A stretch of 64,000 nt of DNA from Erpetoichthys calabaricus (GCF_900747795.2 NC_041401.2:340823-404822), one strand, 5' to 3'. Shown: positions 51,531-62,791, counted from the first letter of the stretch. Made by a program: numbers and translations. Notes: generated by a model from the letters alone, not told the origin.

Positions 51531-54022
51531 ATGAAATGCCAGCTGTGTCCCGTGTGAGCTGAAAACAAGACGTGCCAGTGGGCAGTCAAAGGGCACAGTG
51601 TCAGGTGGGGCAAATGGGGGCAGAGGTGCCAGTCAGACATCTGTGGACAAAATGATTGAGTGGTACGTGCCAGCCTGCTGTGACTTGAGCTCCTGAGCCG
51701 CGGCATTGATAGGCTCGTCAAGTCTGAGGTTGGAGACGAAGGCAATGCCAGTGTGTGGGATGGGTGGGCTGGCACCACCAATGAGGCCAAAAAGAGAAAG
51801 CTGGGGCTTGAACTGGTGTAGCTGGGCAAAATAGGGGGGGTGCCATCCACTATGGGAGTGCAGGGCCCACACCGTGCCATGATTAGTGCCAGTCAGACAG
51901 TAAAGGCACTACATAACATTCAGATGGATGGACAGGGAGGTGTGAAAGGCGCTATATGACACGTTTACAGGGTCCTTACTGTCACCTGTACTGATGGCTG
52001 TGCCGTCTAATGGACAGGTAAATAGCCTGGGAAGGCGCTATATGACATGGGTTTGGGGTGCTCACTGTGCTCTGCCAACTGCAGTGAAACTCTTACCTGG
52101 CACGTGGTAATCAACATGGCACTGTGAAGTGGATGTGGAAGGCGCTATATGATGGGTTTCTGTGCCACATTAGTGACAGACGGGTGATGTGTAAGGTGCT
52201 ATATAATAGGGTCCAGTGGGCAGAGTCCACCTGTGGCAGTTCACCGGGCACTACGTCATACGTGAGAGGTGGCTTTGAAAGGCGCTATACAGAACCCTTC
52301 CCGTCACCTGTGAAGGTCCATTGAAGTTCCTAACCTGCAAGTGCCAATGTGTGCCACAAGACCACTAAACGTGTCTTCTGGAGTGGTAGCCCCCACTGCC
52401 CGCTCATCTTCTTATTTCATATGATGGTTAGCTGGTAGAAGTGACTTGCCAAATTATTAGAAAAGTATGGTGCCCGTATGGGGGGCATCATCTGCATGGC
52501 ACTCATATGGGACATTACAGTAAAACAAGGAAGAGCAAAGAGGGGCTGTGGGTAACTGGGGGCTCTGCAGGAAGACGATGGTCCGTAATCCACACGAGGG
52601 CAGTGCCAGGAATGCCGGTTCATCACTCAAAGCAGTCAGCAATGGTGGCACTCTGAACATATGGCACATGTGCCAGCTTGAAGGGTACCAGCAGGCCATT
52701 AGAAGGTGCCAGGCAGGCAGACCAGGGAGCATGGAGGGGTCTGCAAGTCATCAAGAGTAACAAATGGCCGTTTACAGAATGAGGGGTGAGATCGGGCATT
52801 TTATGTTCCATCAGGGTGGCACAGACAGAACCCACCTGTGAAGAATGCTAAAACATGCAGCCTTTTTAAAGGGGGGCAAGAAGATGGCATCACGTGAGGG
52901 TCATGGATGGCCAGAAGACAGCAGTGGTCCAGCCAGTGGGTGTGCTGTGAGGAGTGCCCGCTGCTGGCAGTGACGTCTCAGGGGTGTCTGCTTTGTCCCA
53001 TCTTGATGGCCTCTGGTCCACCACATCAGATGGCTTTGCAGAGCTTCTGGTAACAAAGACGTCAGTGGAGCGGCTTCTCTCGGCGATGTCTTCCATGGTG
53101 GTGCCAAAGGATGAAAGGTCAGCCATGAGCACAGTGGGCCTTCAGCTGGCTGTGGGCACCCATGAGGTTCAGTGGCCGTTGCCAGGTATGTGGGCAGCAG
53201 GTCGGGTCAGTTAGCTGCCAGAGACACCTGAAGGACACTGGCAGGCTGCAGGGCACTCAGGAGTGGACCAGTGGTCTCCATCTCCGCTTCCTGGACTTGC
53301 CCACTTCCATTAAAGCCACCCCAGCTACTTTGGATTCAAGGCACAAATCAAGATGGCACTCCAGGGCAGGGCACACAGGCACATGAACAGCAGCCTGACC
53401 TCTGGGGGACATTCAGTGTCGAGGTGGCCCTCTGAGCGTTGAGATGCCAGTTTTACCCAGTGGCCCACCAAGCTTTAGGCACTTTCATTGACTGGCAGAC
53501 CCTCCATCTTTGTGGTGCCAGCGGGCGACTCGACACAGGAAGTGACCTTGGGTTCCACTCTCAGGCTGTGCCCCCTCACCGATGGTTTGTTATTTTAGAC
53601 CTGAGTGCCCAGAAGGCTTCCTCGTAAAAGAATTCCTGGTCTGTTGTGGCACAAGAATCAAGTGCCAAGCTGACATGACCCAGTAGGATGGTCACATGGT
53701 ATGTCAGAAAGGGCGCTATATAAGAGGAGGCACTGCCTAGTTTTTTATGGTGTCCCCTCAAGGTCATTTATGCCACACTCAACCTGGGGGAGCCCACCAT
53801 GAGGACTGAGCAGCACAAAGTGGCCAGTGACACTCAGAACCCCCCAGAAGGGTCCCATCAGGTCGGTGGCAGTCGATCATCGGTCACATGTGCACAGAAC
53901 TAGATGGGGCCTTGAACCTGCGGCTCGGGGGGCGCCAACTGCTGCACCACCAAGTCACAGAAATGTGGAAAGCAAAGGAGATGAACATGAAGTGTGCGCC
54001 TACAAAGGTATCGTGTTAGCGA
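51531..54022. other. intergenic CALCRL-ZSWIM2
   Basis: No gene was recognised. The stretch is rich in TGGCA/TGCCA pentamers and contains the GGCGCTATATGA array described separately. Confidence 0.45.
51900..52300 (+). repeat. degenerate tandem array with AAGGCGCTATATGA core
   Basis: The core AAGGCGCTATATGA or a near variant occurs near 51945, 52032, 52139, 52192 and 52277, with a weaker AAGGCACTACATAA near 51902. The cores are separated by 50-110 bases that share TCACCTGT-like spacers. Single copies occur near 53710 and, inverted, at 55722 and 59077. It may be an expanded retroposon tail. Confidence 0.6.
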
Positions 54023-54036
54023 TATGAATATTCATA
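54023..54036. promoter_or_regulatory. perfect palindrome TATGAATATTCATA
   Basis: A perfect 14-base palindrome about 220 bases before the ZSWIM2 start. Its ATGAATATTCAT core resembles paired POU-domain half sites. Function is inferred only from position and symmetry. Confidence 0.35.
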
Positions 54037-54098
54037 AGCCGTCTGTGCGGGGGAGGAGCTCTAACGCGTTTACGGGACGTACATGCATGGCGACTTGA

Positions 54099-54106
54099 TG
54101 ACGTCA
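54099..54106. promoter_or_regulatory. CRE (TGACGTCA) in ZSWIM2 promoter
   Basis: A perfect palindromic cAMP response element 150 bases before the ZSWIM2 ATG. CREM-tau drives many spermatid genes through this site, which fits the testis expression known for mammalian ZSWIM2. Confidence 0.55.
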
Positions 54107-54197
54107 GAAGGCCTCCCTCTCTAAGCTGCGTCCTGCGCTTCTGCCACTAGGGGGCAGCTGAGAGTCAGCGCTCGTGTCCCGCGAGAACAGGCGGGCC

Positions 54198-54211
54198 GTT
54201 GCCAGGGTAAC
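54198..54211. promoter_or_regulatory. RFX X-box GTTGCC-AG-GGTAAC
   Basis: A perfect match to the X-box consensus GTNRCC-N(0-3)-RGYAAC, 45 bases upstream of the ZSWIM2 start codon. RFX factors bind this site in promoters of ciliary and spermatid genes. Confidence 0.75.
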
Positions 54212-54256
54212 GCGGAGGACGCTCATCTCCGCCGGCAGACCGGAGCCGACGGCCCG

Positions 54257-57176
54257 ATGTCGCGGATCAGCACGTGGAGACGAAGCCCGAGCGACGCCGC
54301 CAGCTGGCACCAGGACGAGGCGCTGCGTGCCACCATCTTCCTGCTGCGGGAGCTCGGGCCCACGCGCTTCGTGCTGCGGGAGGAGGGAGAGAGCCGGAGC
54401 GTGACGGTAAAGCGCCGGGGTTTAGTGGGAGAGTGGCAGGGAGGCGGAGACCCCCGTCGGGTCCGACATTCACGAACACTTCCAATCCGGTGTCATTAAT
54501 GCCGTCTTTGCTTTTATTCGTCTGAATATTCGCGAAGCGCTTTATAAATACAGGAGATGATTAAAATGGGAGGACGGGGGTCCAACTCAATCAAGTGACT
54601 GGCGATCCTGATCGGATTATGGGGGTCTCCTCGGTCATGTCAGTCAGTCATCACGCTATATCCTAACACTGGGTCACGAGGATCTGCTGGAGCCAATCCC
54701 AGCCAACACAGGGCGCAAGGCAGGAACAAACCCCGGGCAGGGTGCCAGCCCACCGCAGGGCACCCACACACACACGAGGAGGACACGCGAACTCCACGCA
54801 GGGAGGACCCGGGAAGCGAACCCAGACGGGTCTCCTTACTGCGAGGCAGCAGCGCTACCCACTGCGCCACCGTGCCGCCCGCCTCGGACATGTGGACCCC
54901 TAAAATCCGCTCGTTTGCCCCCCTTTATTCTTGGGATGTTTGCCGCCAGCGGAGCCCGTTGTGGGGCCTTAAAAGTCTGGAAAGCCCCCGCAAATGTGCA
55001 GCTCGATGAGCCCCCCGCGCCAGCGCACGTTTGACTGACTGATTGATTTTATGTGCCACCCTGAGCGCCGATCGCCGTTACGTGGACCCAAACTACCCGT
55101 CCGGGTTTGAGTCGGGGGGCTGCGGGATGCCAGGCTCATCCCTGGAGATGCCCCCCTCATTCATTCGCGGACCCCTTTCTTTGGCAGGTGAGCCTTGGGG
55201 ACCCCCACACCTGCAGCTGCTCCGTCTTCCAGCGAGAGAGGGACCTCTGCAAACACGTCTGCTGGTATGTGTGCCCACCGATGTGCCCCCCACCACAGGT
55301 GCCCCCCCAACACTGACGCGCCTCTCTTCTGTTTGCAGGGTTCTGCTCAAGAAGTTTCAGCTTCCCCGAGGGCACGACTGTGAGTGGCTTGTCACTTTGT
55401 GTCCCTCTGCCCACCAAATGGCGCTGCCACCCAACTGACGTGACTTCCTCTTCCCCATGACAGACGCCTTCCAGCTGGGCCTCGTGGAGCGGGAGATCAG
55501 CCAGTTGCTGCTGGGGGCTCACCGAGCGAGGACCCCAAGGGTGACACCCGAGAGTTCTGAACAAAAGCCCGGAGGGGACGGCCTGCTGCAGAAGAAGAAG
55601 ATCGACCCCGAGGACGTGTGCCCCGTGTGCCAGGAGGTCCTCCTACAGAAGCGGCTGCCCGTCTCGTACTGCAGGTCAGGCTTATATGGCTGAGTTTTGG
55701 GTCGTCCTTTAATTATATAGCGCCTTGCCTCACAACACCCCGCTGGGGTCCTTCCTCGTTTATATGGCATGGACCCTGCTAACAGAGGAAGGCAGGCTGG
55801 CATTGAACTTGCCTGGCACCACTGCTGAGGCTCTGCCATCTTTGGTCTTGGGCATCTCTTTGCAGGTACGGCTGTGGGAACAGCGTCCACATCACGTGCA
55901 TGAAGGTGTGGGCCGAGCACCAGGCCACAGCGGACCGCGATGCCATGGTGAAGTGCCCGCTGTGCCGTGAAGACTTCGCCCCCTTGAAGCTTCTGCTGGA
56001 GGAAGTTCGGAATTCAAGCAAACTGATGAGCCGAGCGGAGAAAGAGAGACAGGACCGCCACCTGGGAATCGTATGCCAAGGCTGCCAGGGGTGCCCTGTG
56101 GTTGGCAAGTGCTTCAGGTGGGTGGCCTTGACTCGTTCTTCTGCCCACCTGCTTGTTCTTTCTTTTGTCGTAGTCTTCATAGGAAAAGGCACTGTTTAAA
56201 ATGCCCTGGTGAGGCAGTGCCCGCTGCCTCAATTGAATGGCATCACTCACCTATCTCTCTGTCTGCCAAGCAGGTGTACAGCCTGCAGCGGGTACTATCT
56301 GTGTGAGCCCTGCTTCCAGAAGCGCTGCCACCCTCCACACAGCTTTACCTACCGGCTGGTAAGAACCTCTGCTGTCTTGGCTGGTGCCCTCACTCATGCC
56401 ATGCCCTATGCCACCCCCCACTCAGGCCTTCTCTGCTCTCTTTGCCCCCAGAAGAGAAACCAGCAGTGGACATTTGTGGACGCTGACCCTGAGTGCCATG
56501 GTCTGACCACCAGCCCACCTGAGAGGTAAGTTCAGTGGGTAAAGGCGGGCACTGCCTCTGGCGTGCGGCTCACCCTGTGCCCTCATCTGTCTCCACAGTG
56601 TGGTGACGCCAGAGCAGGTGGTGCAGGCCTTGCCCCAGATGAAGGTGGCAGCAAGCAGCAAACTCCTGGAGCCCGGGTGGCAGTGCCGATTGTGCCTGAA
56701 TGCCTTCTGCGTGGGCCAGCGTGTCCGGCGGCTGCCGTGCAACCACAAGGTGTGTGTGTGGGCCAGTGGGTACCAGGAGGGTGGGGCACCTCTATGGCAT
56801 GGTGTGCCATGGCCATCTGCCTTTGCTTTTTTTTGTTTTCCAGTTTCACACGAGTTGCATCGACCAGTGGCTGACCAGCACATCCAGCTCATGCCCCTTG
56901 GACGGTCAGGAGGTCTGCACACTCCCGACGTGGGCACAGCCAAACAATAGAGAGAAGGGCCGGGTACAGCAGGACTTGTTTGTGCCAGGCCGAGGACTAC
57001 TGCTGGGCAGCCCGGCAGGCGGTCAGCGGGCCTCAAAGCGGTTGGTAAAGCCCAGGGAGATGGCAGGGCAGGGCCATGCAGGACAGGAGGGACTGTGCCA
57101 GGGGCTCCGAGGCGTGGCGCTTTGTGTCGAAGTGCTGCCCCCGGGCAGGAGACACAGCAGGGAGTGCAGGCAGTGA
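54257..57176 (+). CDS. ZSWIM2: E3 ubiquitin ligase ZSWIM2 (SWIM-RING-ZZ-RING)
   Basis: ZSWIM2 (MEX) is a testis-enriched E3 ubiquitin ligase. Nine exons with consistent phases, 54257-54406, 55188-55264, 55339-55379, 55464-55674, 55866-56117, 56274-56358, 56452-56525, 56599-56749 and 56844-57176, give 457 residues. Residues 18-49 match the human N-terminus ([24 protein letters not shown]). Next comes SWIM ([20 protein letters not shown]), then RING-1 (CPVCQEVLL...[13 protein letters not shown]...CPLC). The ZZ finger is [16 protein letters not shown]...[13 protein letters not shown], and RING-2 is CRLCLNAF...[15 protein letters not shown]...CPLDG. All zinc ligands look present. It is shorter than human (about 633 aa) at the C-terminus. 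The start is the first ATG after the promoter motifs. Confidence 0.96.
54655..54881 (-). mobile_element. tRNA-derived SINE in ZSWIM2 intron 1
   Basis: On the reverse strand the head reads GGCACGGTGGCGCAGTGGGT (A box), then GGGTTCGCTTCCCGGG (B box). It continues with CCTGCCCGGGGTTTGTTCC and GGCTGGGATTGGCTCCAGCA. It is the most complete copy of the SINE family in the window, but its ATGG tail is replaced by TGACTGACTGACATGACC. Confidence 0.85.
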
Positions 57177-57268
57177 GGTGATCAGTGACGGGCGGGCACC
57201 TTAGCTCAGCCCACCCTGTTGACCCCGGACAGATACAGTAGGCAGTACCCACTAGGCGTGCCTTCCTC

Positions 57269-57274
57269 TTTATT
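57269..57274 (-). terminator. polyadenylation signal of CARD gene B
   Basis: AATAAA on the - strand, 13 bases after the stop codon of the double-CARD gene B, implying a very short 3'UTR. Gene A has the same arrangement. Confidence 0.6.
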
Positions 57275-57287
57275 AGTAGCATGGGCC

Positions 57288-60200
57288 TCATGCCAGCTCT
57301 GCCATCAGGTGTGACTCGTGGCTCAGCAGTGCCCGGTAGAGGTCCCGGGCCGCCTGACAGTTGTTGGCATAGCGCACCATCTCCCTGACTTTGTTCTCGG
57401 CCGTGCGCTGGGCTCTGATGTCTGAGATGGCCTCTGAGCTGAAACTGGCAGCGCCCAACTCATCTATGATGGCCTCCACATTCTTCACCCTTTGTGCCAG
57501 CTGGGGAAGGCGCAGCCGCAGGAACTCAAGCTCATCCAGGGCACCTGCGACACAAAAAAAAAGCAGAGCTGAGTTGGCCAGACACCTGACGGTCACCCGC
57601 ACCGTGCCCACCATGCCACCCTCACCTTCTTCGGAGGAGACCACCTGGGGTCGAGGGCCTGGCCAGTCACCAATCATGATGGGCATGTCGATGGTGCCAC
57701 CCACTGCTGTCAGCATTGGTGCCACCGCATTGCTTCCTCTGAATGCCTGCACTGTGAAGCGGGAGCCCTGCTGTGCATCCTGGGACATCTGAGGAGGACC
57801 TGAGGGACAGATGGGGGACAAGGTGACAAGGGGCAGGGTGGGCCACCAACATCAAATAAAAAGCATAACATAGAGCCTGGGGGTCTCGTCTCTGCTTGAT
57901 GTCTACGTCCAGCCATCCTGATGCCCCACAAGATCACATGCGTCAACCACAGGTGGTCATTAGCAGGAGTGAGGGGGCACTGCCCTGTGGTGACCTCACC
58001 TGCCTGACTGGCCTCCCCACCCAAACAACAAGCTGACCTTGAGGGGTCAGCCTGGCTGAAGACTCGAGTTGTGGTTGGTGGGACCACCCTACCTTGGTCA
58101 TTCCCTTTTCACGGAGAGCTCAGCAGAGGGCAATGCCACCCAAAGTCATGCCAGCCCTCCATGTGCCCAATAGCAAATGAGTCTGGCACTAAAAGTAAGC
58201 TGGGCAGTAATGACTGGCTGAGTGCCAATGGACCAACATGGCGCCCCCCAGGGGGGTAAACGCTGTCTTTGAGAAGTGGTGGTGGGCCGCGGTGAGACGT
58301 CACGTCAGGTGTTCTATGAACATGGAGCCCAGTGGCATTCTGGACCACCACAGCAGTAGATGGGTGGGCGAGCAAAGCCATGTGGGCCAATCCAGAATAT
58401 GGGCACATTGTACAGGTGGCCAGGGGCGCATTTGAAGGGTGGGCTGCATTACAGATGGCCACCACTGACCCATTCCCATGTGTCCATGTCAGCTGTGTCC
58501 CCGTCGACACGGCCCCCCATGTCACACACACAGTCGTGCTCACAATTAGAATGACTGTGGTGGTCCGCTCTCCACCGGGGCAGCTGGACCTGCCAGACAC
58601 ATTATGATGACCAAGCCCCTCCAGATGGCCACCCGCCTGCCACCAGTGTTCACCCTCAGCCAGCTCCGAGCCGTCACTTCAGGATGCCCCCCTGCCCTCA
58701 ATGTCACCGCTCGCATGTGCACCGGCGACCCTTCAACACCCAAAGTCAGGTTGGCAGCCGTTTGAGACGTCCAGGTGGGGGCAGCGGAGGACCCCTTATT
58801 TGAGTGTCACTTTAATGACGGCCACCGCTCTCCATTGTGCCCTCGGAGGCTCTCGTTTGTCGTGGGTTCAAAACGCTTCTTTAAGGGGTCGTGTGATTCG
58901 GATTTTTAGGGGGCTCCACACTGAGGGGGTGTCGTTGGCAGACATTCGTATGGCGGTAAACCGGGCAGTGGGAAGAGACCACTGGGAAAGTCTGAAGCCC
59001 AACCGGCCACTAGGGGGCACAGCTGTCCAGATGAAGATGGCGGCCCTCGGGAGGAGGTGGTGTCGCCCGTCCGTTATATAGCGCCTTTGGCAGCGCTGCG
59101 TCATGTACGGGACGGTCACCAGAGGGCGCAGCTGTCACTCTGCGGATGTCACGTGGTCCGACTCCCATTTCTGGCCCCTGCGAGTTGGCCGACTGACGGC
59201 GCTTGTGCGGTGCGTTCTGCGTGTGGCGAGTCCTCCGCTCCGTCCTGCGGTGACAAACACGAGACACCCACAGACGCGCCTCTGCTCGGTTTGCGATTTC
59301 ATTGGCTGTCAGGTCACTCAGAGCCCACCAGAATGACAATCGGTGGCAGTCACAAAGTCGGAAGCCCAAGTCGGTCACCGAAGGCGAGTCCGGTGGGCCA
59401 AAGTGAGGAGCAGCAGCTCTGAGTGTGGCGTGGAACCAAGGCGTCTGGCGGTCGTGTTCGGGGCAGTCGATGCCTCTTGTGCCAGTGCCCTGTCACCTGG
59501 ACGAGAATGCTAACTGTGCCAGTCACAACGGCGCCCACCTCCCCGCAGTACACGGACAGTGTGAGAGAAAACAACGCCTGGCATGAGGCGCTCCTCGCCC
59601 GTCAGGCGTCGCTACTGAAGAACGGATGGACCTTATGGGGCAGTCTGCCAAGGCGCTATAATCTACCAGGTGCCCCTAACATCAAGCCAGATCACAGGGA
59701 GAGGTGGGACCTGCCACGGGCTCAAAGACGGGGCAGAAAGAACTGTGGCAGCAGGTGGCACTGATTCTCTGCCATGTTACCTCTCAGATTATGGAATCAG
59801 AGCTCATGCAGCAGAGGGCACAGAAGAGAATGCCATCTTCAGCAGCTCTGCCCACTGTAAGTACCACAGGTGCCTAAACCATTGGGCACTTCAGCTCATT
59901 AAACAAAACGTGATCTGTGCCAGCATCCGCACTGCCAGTTTCTGTTTATCGATTTTTCTCACTGGACTCTTAACCTGGCTAAAAGGCTGGGCATGGGACA
60001 GTCCATGCCCGCTGGACACCTCAAGGCAGCTGTATGACTGTCCCCATTGCCACTCATGTCCTACAAAGTCACCCCTGGACCCCTCGCCCACCTCCTTCTC
60101 AATGATATGAAAAGCCAGCGGTCAAGACAGGAGAGCTACCTGGATATCTGGGGACATCACGGGTGACAAATGGCTGACCCTCGATTATCACACAAGACGG

Positions 60201-62254
60201 AGCTCAGGGCCAGAAGACGGACCTTGGGTGTCACATGTGCTGTTAAACATTAACCCTGGGGTGCCATGTCACATGTGGGCCAACTCAATGCTGGCACATA
60301 GATGCCAATCTGCCCATCTCTTAACATGTCACCATCAGGCCGTGGATTCCCCAGCTGACAATTTGGGGACATCTTTGATCTCCATTGCCGTATGCCACTC
60401 GAGGATGGCCAACAGATGGTGCCAACATACTCTTAAAATTTGGTGTTTGTGCCCGTCCCATTACAATGATGGCAACTGCCCATTAAGCGATGGCTCACTT
60501 TGTGAATGGCACTGCCAGCCCACTTTGAGTGTAACGGCTCTGCATCCCTTTGGCAGATCGTTTCAGGCCTCGTGATATGGCAGCGCCACTTAGTTGTCAT
60601 CCTAGACTTGAGTGATGCCACCGAGAGCAAATCCTAATCACAATGGTGGCTGGTTAGGCAGCAAAAGTGCAAGGCTGGCACACATGTGAAGAGCAATTTG
60701 ACCCCAAGTCACCATGCCAGACATAAAGCCCCTTAGCCGACAGGCTGCCACCAGCAGATCCAGCACTCTGGCTTCTAACTAGAGTACAGACTGGCATCAT
60801 CCCCCTGGCACACTTCTCACCCATCAGACAGAGAACTCACCTGAGCAGCGAGTCCCCTGGCTTGCTGTCGCGTCCCACTTTGTCACCCGCTGGATGGTCA
60901 CCGGTATGTTGACCGCTGCTGCCATGCTGATGACAGGTGCCACCACATTGCTTCCCTCATCTGCCAGGGCACAGTGCTGAACGCCACTCGGGGGTGCTGG
61001 GGGCTTCATGCAGCTGCCACTGGTCACCTGTGCGTCCCGAAGCAGTGCCCGCAGAGTCGGGTTGTCTCCCTGGATGGTCATCAACGTCTGCAGGAACTCG
61101 CGGCACTTGTCGTCACCCTTGAGGATCATCACGTCCAGGATGGCGGCCACCTTGCCATCTGAAGCTGTCTGGGAGATGCGTCTGTACTCGCTGCCCGAGA
61201 TGTCGTCAGCCACACTGGCGAGGAGGAGCTCCACGTCGGCACACAGACACTGGCACAGCTCATCCTTGTAGGCGCGCAGCACGTCAGCTCTGTGGCCACA
61301 AAACAAGCAGTAAGAAAGCAGCAGGAGCCCACGTCCCGTGCCAGGCGCCGGGCAGAACATCTGTACCACCGCATGACGGGCCACCAATGGGATCTAAAAG
61401 TCTCGACGTCACCCGATTCTGGCTATGCTGCTCGACAGCCCGTCTCTGTCACTTGTACTCTTCTGAACTTCTGAGGTGACACGGCTGTGGGCACGGGGGG
61501 GCAGCCGGTGACTTTTAAATTCATCTTCAGTATAGAAAGAGCACCACTGGCACACAGCATGCCATGAAGAGTGGGCACAGCACAGGCACATGCAAACTGG
61601 GCCTACACAAAAGCAGCTAAAAACTCCACTGGGACACCACTGCCATGCCAGCCCTGCTGCCAATGCCAGGTAATGATGCACCTCGGGTCTCTGGCCTGCC
61701 AGCCGGCCCACCTAGGGGGTCCAGAACAGTGGAGACTGGAGGGTCAGGGCAGCACATCAATGCATGGACAAAAGGGGGCACAATGCCCAGGGGCTCAGCA
61801 CGCAAGGGGACGTGACGATGCCTACTGGCTGACCCCCCTTGTCTATCAGTGTGGGCTGCCAGTGTGACATGGCGGTCCTCTCAAAGGGGACACAGACACG
61901 CAGGCTGTGTCTGGATGGACAAACAGCTGCTCTTGTAAGGTCATCAGGGTGGGCCGCTCAGGCTGGCACAGCTCATGCCGCACCCGCACCAAACATTCGT
62001 GTGACGTTTCATTTTAATTAACTTCCAGCTTTAAAAGGAAGACGAGATAAAGACCACCGATGTCCACCCCGCCTGCTCCCACCGCCTTCATGTGCTTAAC
62101 GGGCACACCCTGGGCAAAAGTGGAAGAGGAAGTGGTGGCACCTCAAGATGGCCGAGCTGATTGAGTCATCACCCTGCAGACGAGTGCCACCCTGCGACGC
62201 CCCCTCACCCCCCCCCCACGGCGTGACTGTTAAGACCCTGCGTTCTCACCCCAT
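57288..62254 (-). CDS. double-CARD protein with paired beta-motif linker (gene B, unnamed)
   Basis: Three well-supported exons on the - strand, 61289-60841, 57799-57626 and 57544-57288, join in phase with clean GT/AG sites. A tiny first exon 62254-62250 (ATGGG before GTGAGA, Kozak GACATGG) fits the phase and would give 294 residues. Residues 3-90 form a CARD-like helical domain (LRAYKDELCQCL, YRRISQT, VAAILDVMILKGDDKCREFL). Residues 210-294 form a second CARD of ASC/NLRP1 style (QLAQRVKNVEAIIDELG, IRAQRTAENKVREMVRY, LYRALLSHESHLMAELA). Between them are two copies of GSNxVAPxx...P..I (114-134 and 173-194). By family logic it could be a cytosolic CARD-CARD adaptor in innate immune signalling. 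I do not recognise an ortholog. It is related to gene A next door. Confidence 0.75.
57855..57860 (+). terminator. possible ZSWIM2 polyadenylation signal
   Basis: AATAAA on the + strand 679 bases after the ZSWIM2 stop. If used, the ZSWIM2 3'UTR would run antisense through the last two exons of CARD gene B. The assignment is tentative. Confidence 0.3.
57861..60840. other. intron 3 of CARD gene B, no other gene seen
   Basis: The spacer holds many short frames without domains and frequent TGGCA/TGCCA pentamers. Inverted single GGCGCTATATAA cores lie near 59077 and 59650. No extra CARD exon was recognised. Confidence 0.45.
61290..62249. other. predicted first intron of CARD gene B
   Basis: No coding segment was recognised. 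The acceptor at its - strand end (TTGTTTTGTGGCCACAG) is strong. Confidence 0.4.
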
Positions 62255-62771
62255 GTCTCCTGCCGGCCCCTCTGGTGTGGCACAGCTCTCCATCGAGGGC
62301 GCGTCTGCCGTTTCACTTCCACAACTCCCAGGAGGAAGTGAGCAGAAGACACAAGGAAGTTGGCCAACTGTCAGCGCCAGTCACAGGAACGTCACAAAAG
62401 GGGACCCCTGCCCACGTCCCTCAGATCTCATCGCTGTGAGACCCTAAATCTGTCCAGCAGCTGACCCCAAGCCCAGATGTGATCAGTGAGTGACCCCCTA
62501 AATCTCTAAGACGTCTGCCCAGGCCCACCATGCCATGATGTTCGCTCCTCATACCCTCACTCTCTGCCCCCCCCCACTATTGTCATTTACTCTTCATCTT
62601 CTACTTGGAGATGCTGGGCCACCCCCCCCCCTCATACAGGTGGTGGTCTCCTCATGGATGCAGTCTCTGCCCCTGAGATGTAAGCCCACCTGCTCTCGTG
62701 GGCGCTGCTCGGCCAGTGGGTGATTGACCAGGCACACAGGTGTTAAACCACTAGGGGGCAAGAACATGGCA

Positions 62772-62777
62772 TTTATT
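62772..62777 (-). terminator. polyadenylation signal of CARD gene A
   Basis: AATAAA on the - strand, 14 bases after the gene A stop codon, nearly the same spacing as in gene B. Confidence 0.6.
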
Positions 62778-62791
62778 GGGAAAGGCGCCCC

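Noticed and set aside
56422-57291. 289-codon open frame on the - strand
   Set aside because: Antisense shadow of the ZSWIM2 exons at 56452-57176; no domain.
57391-57792. 133-codon open frame on the + strand
   Set aside because: Antisense shadow of the CARD gene B exons; Ser/Pro-rich with no domain.
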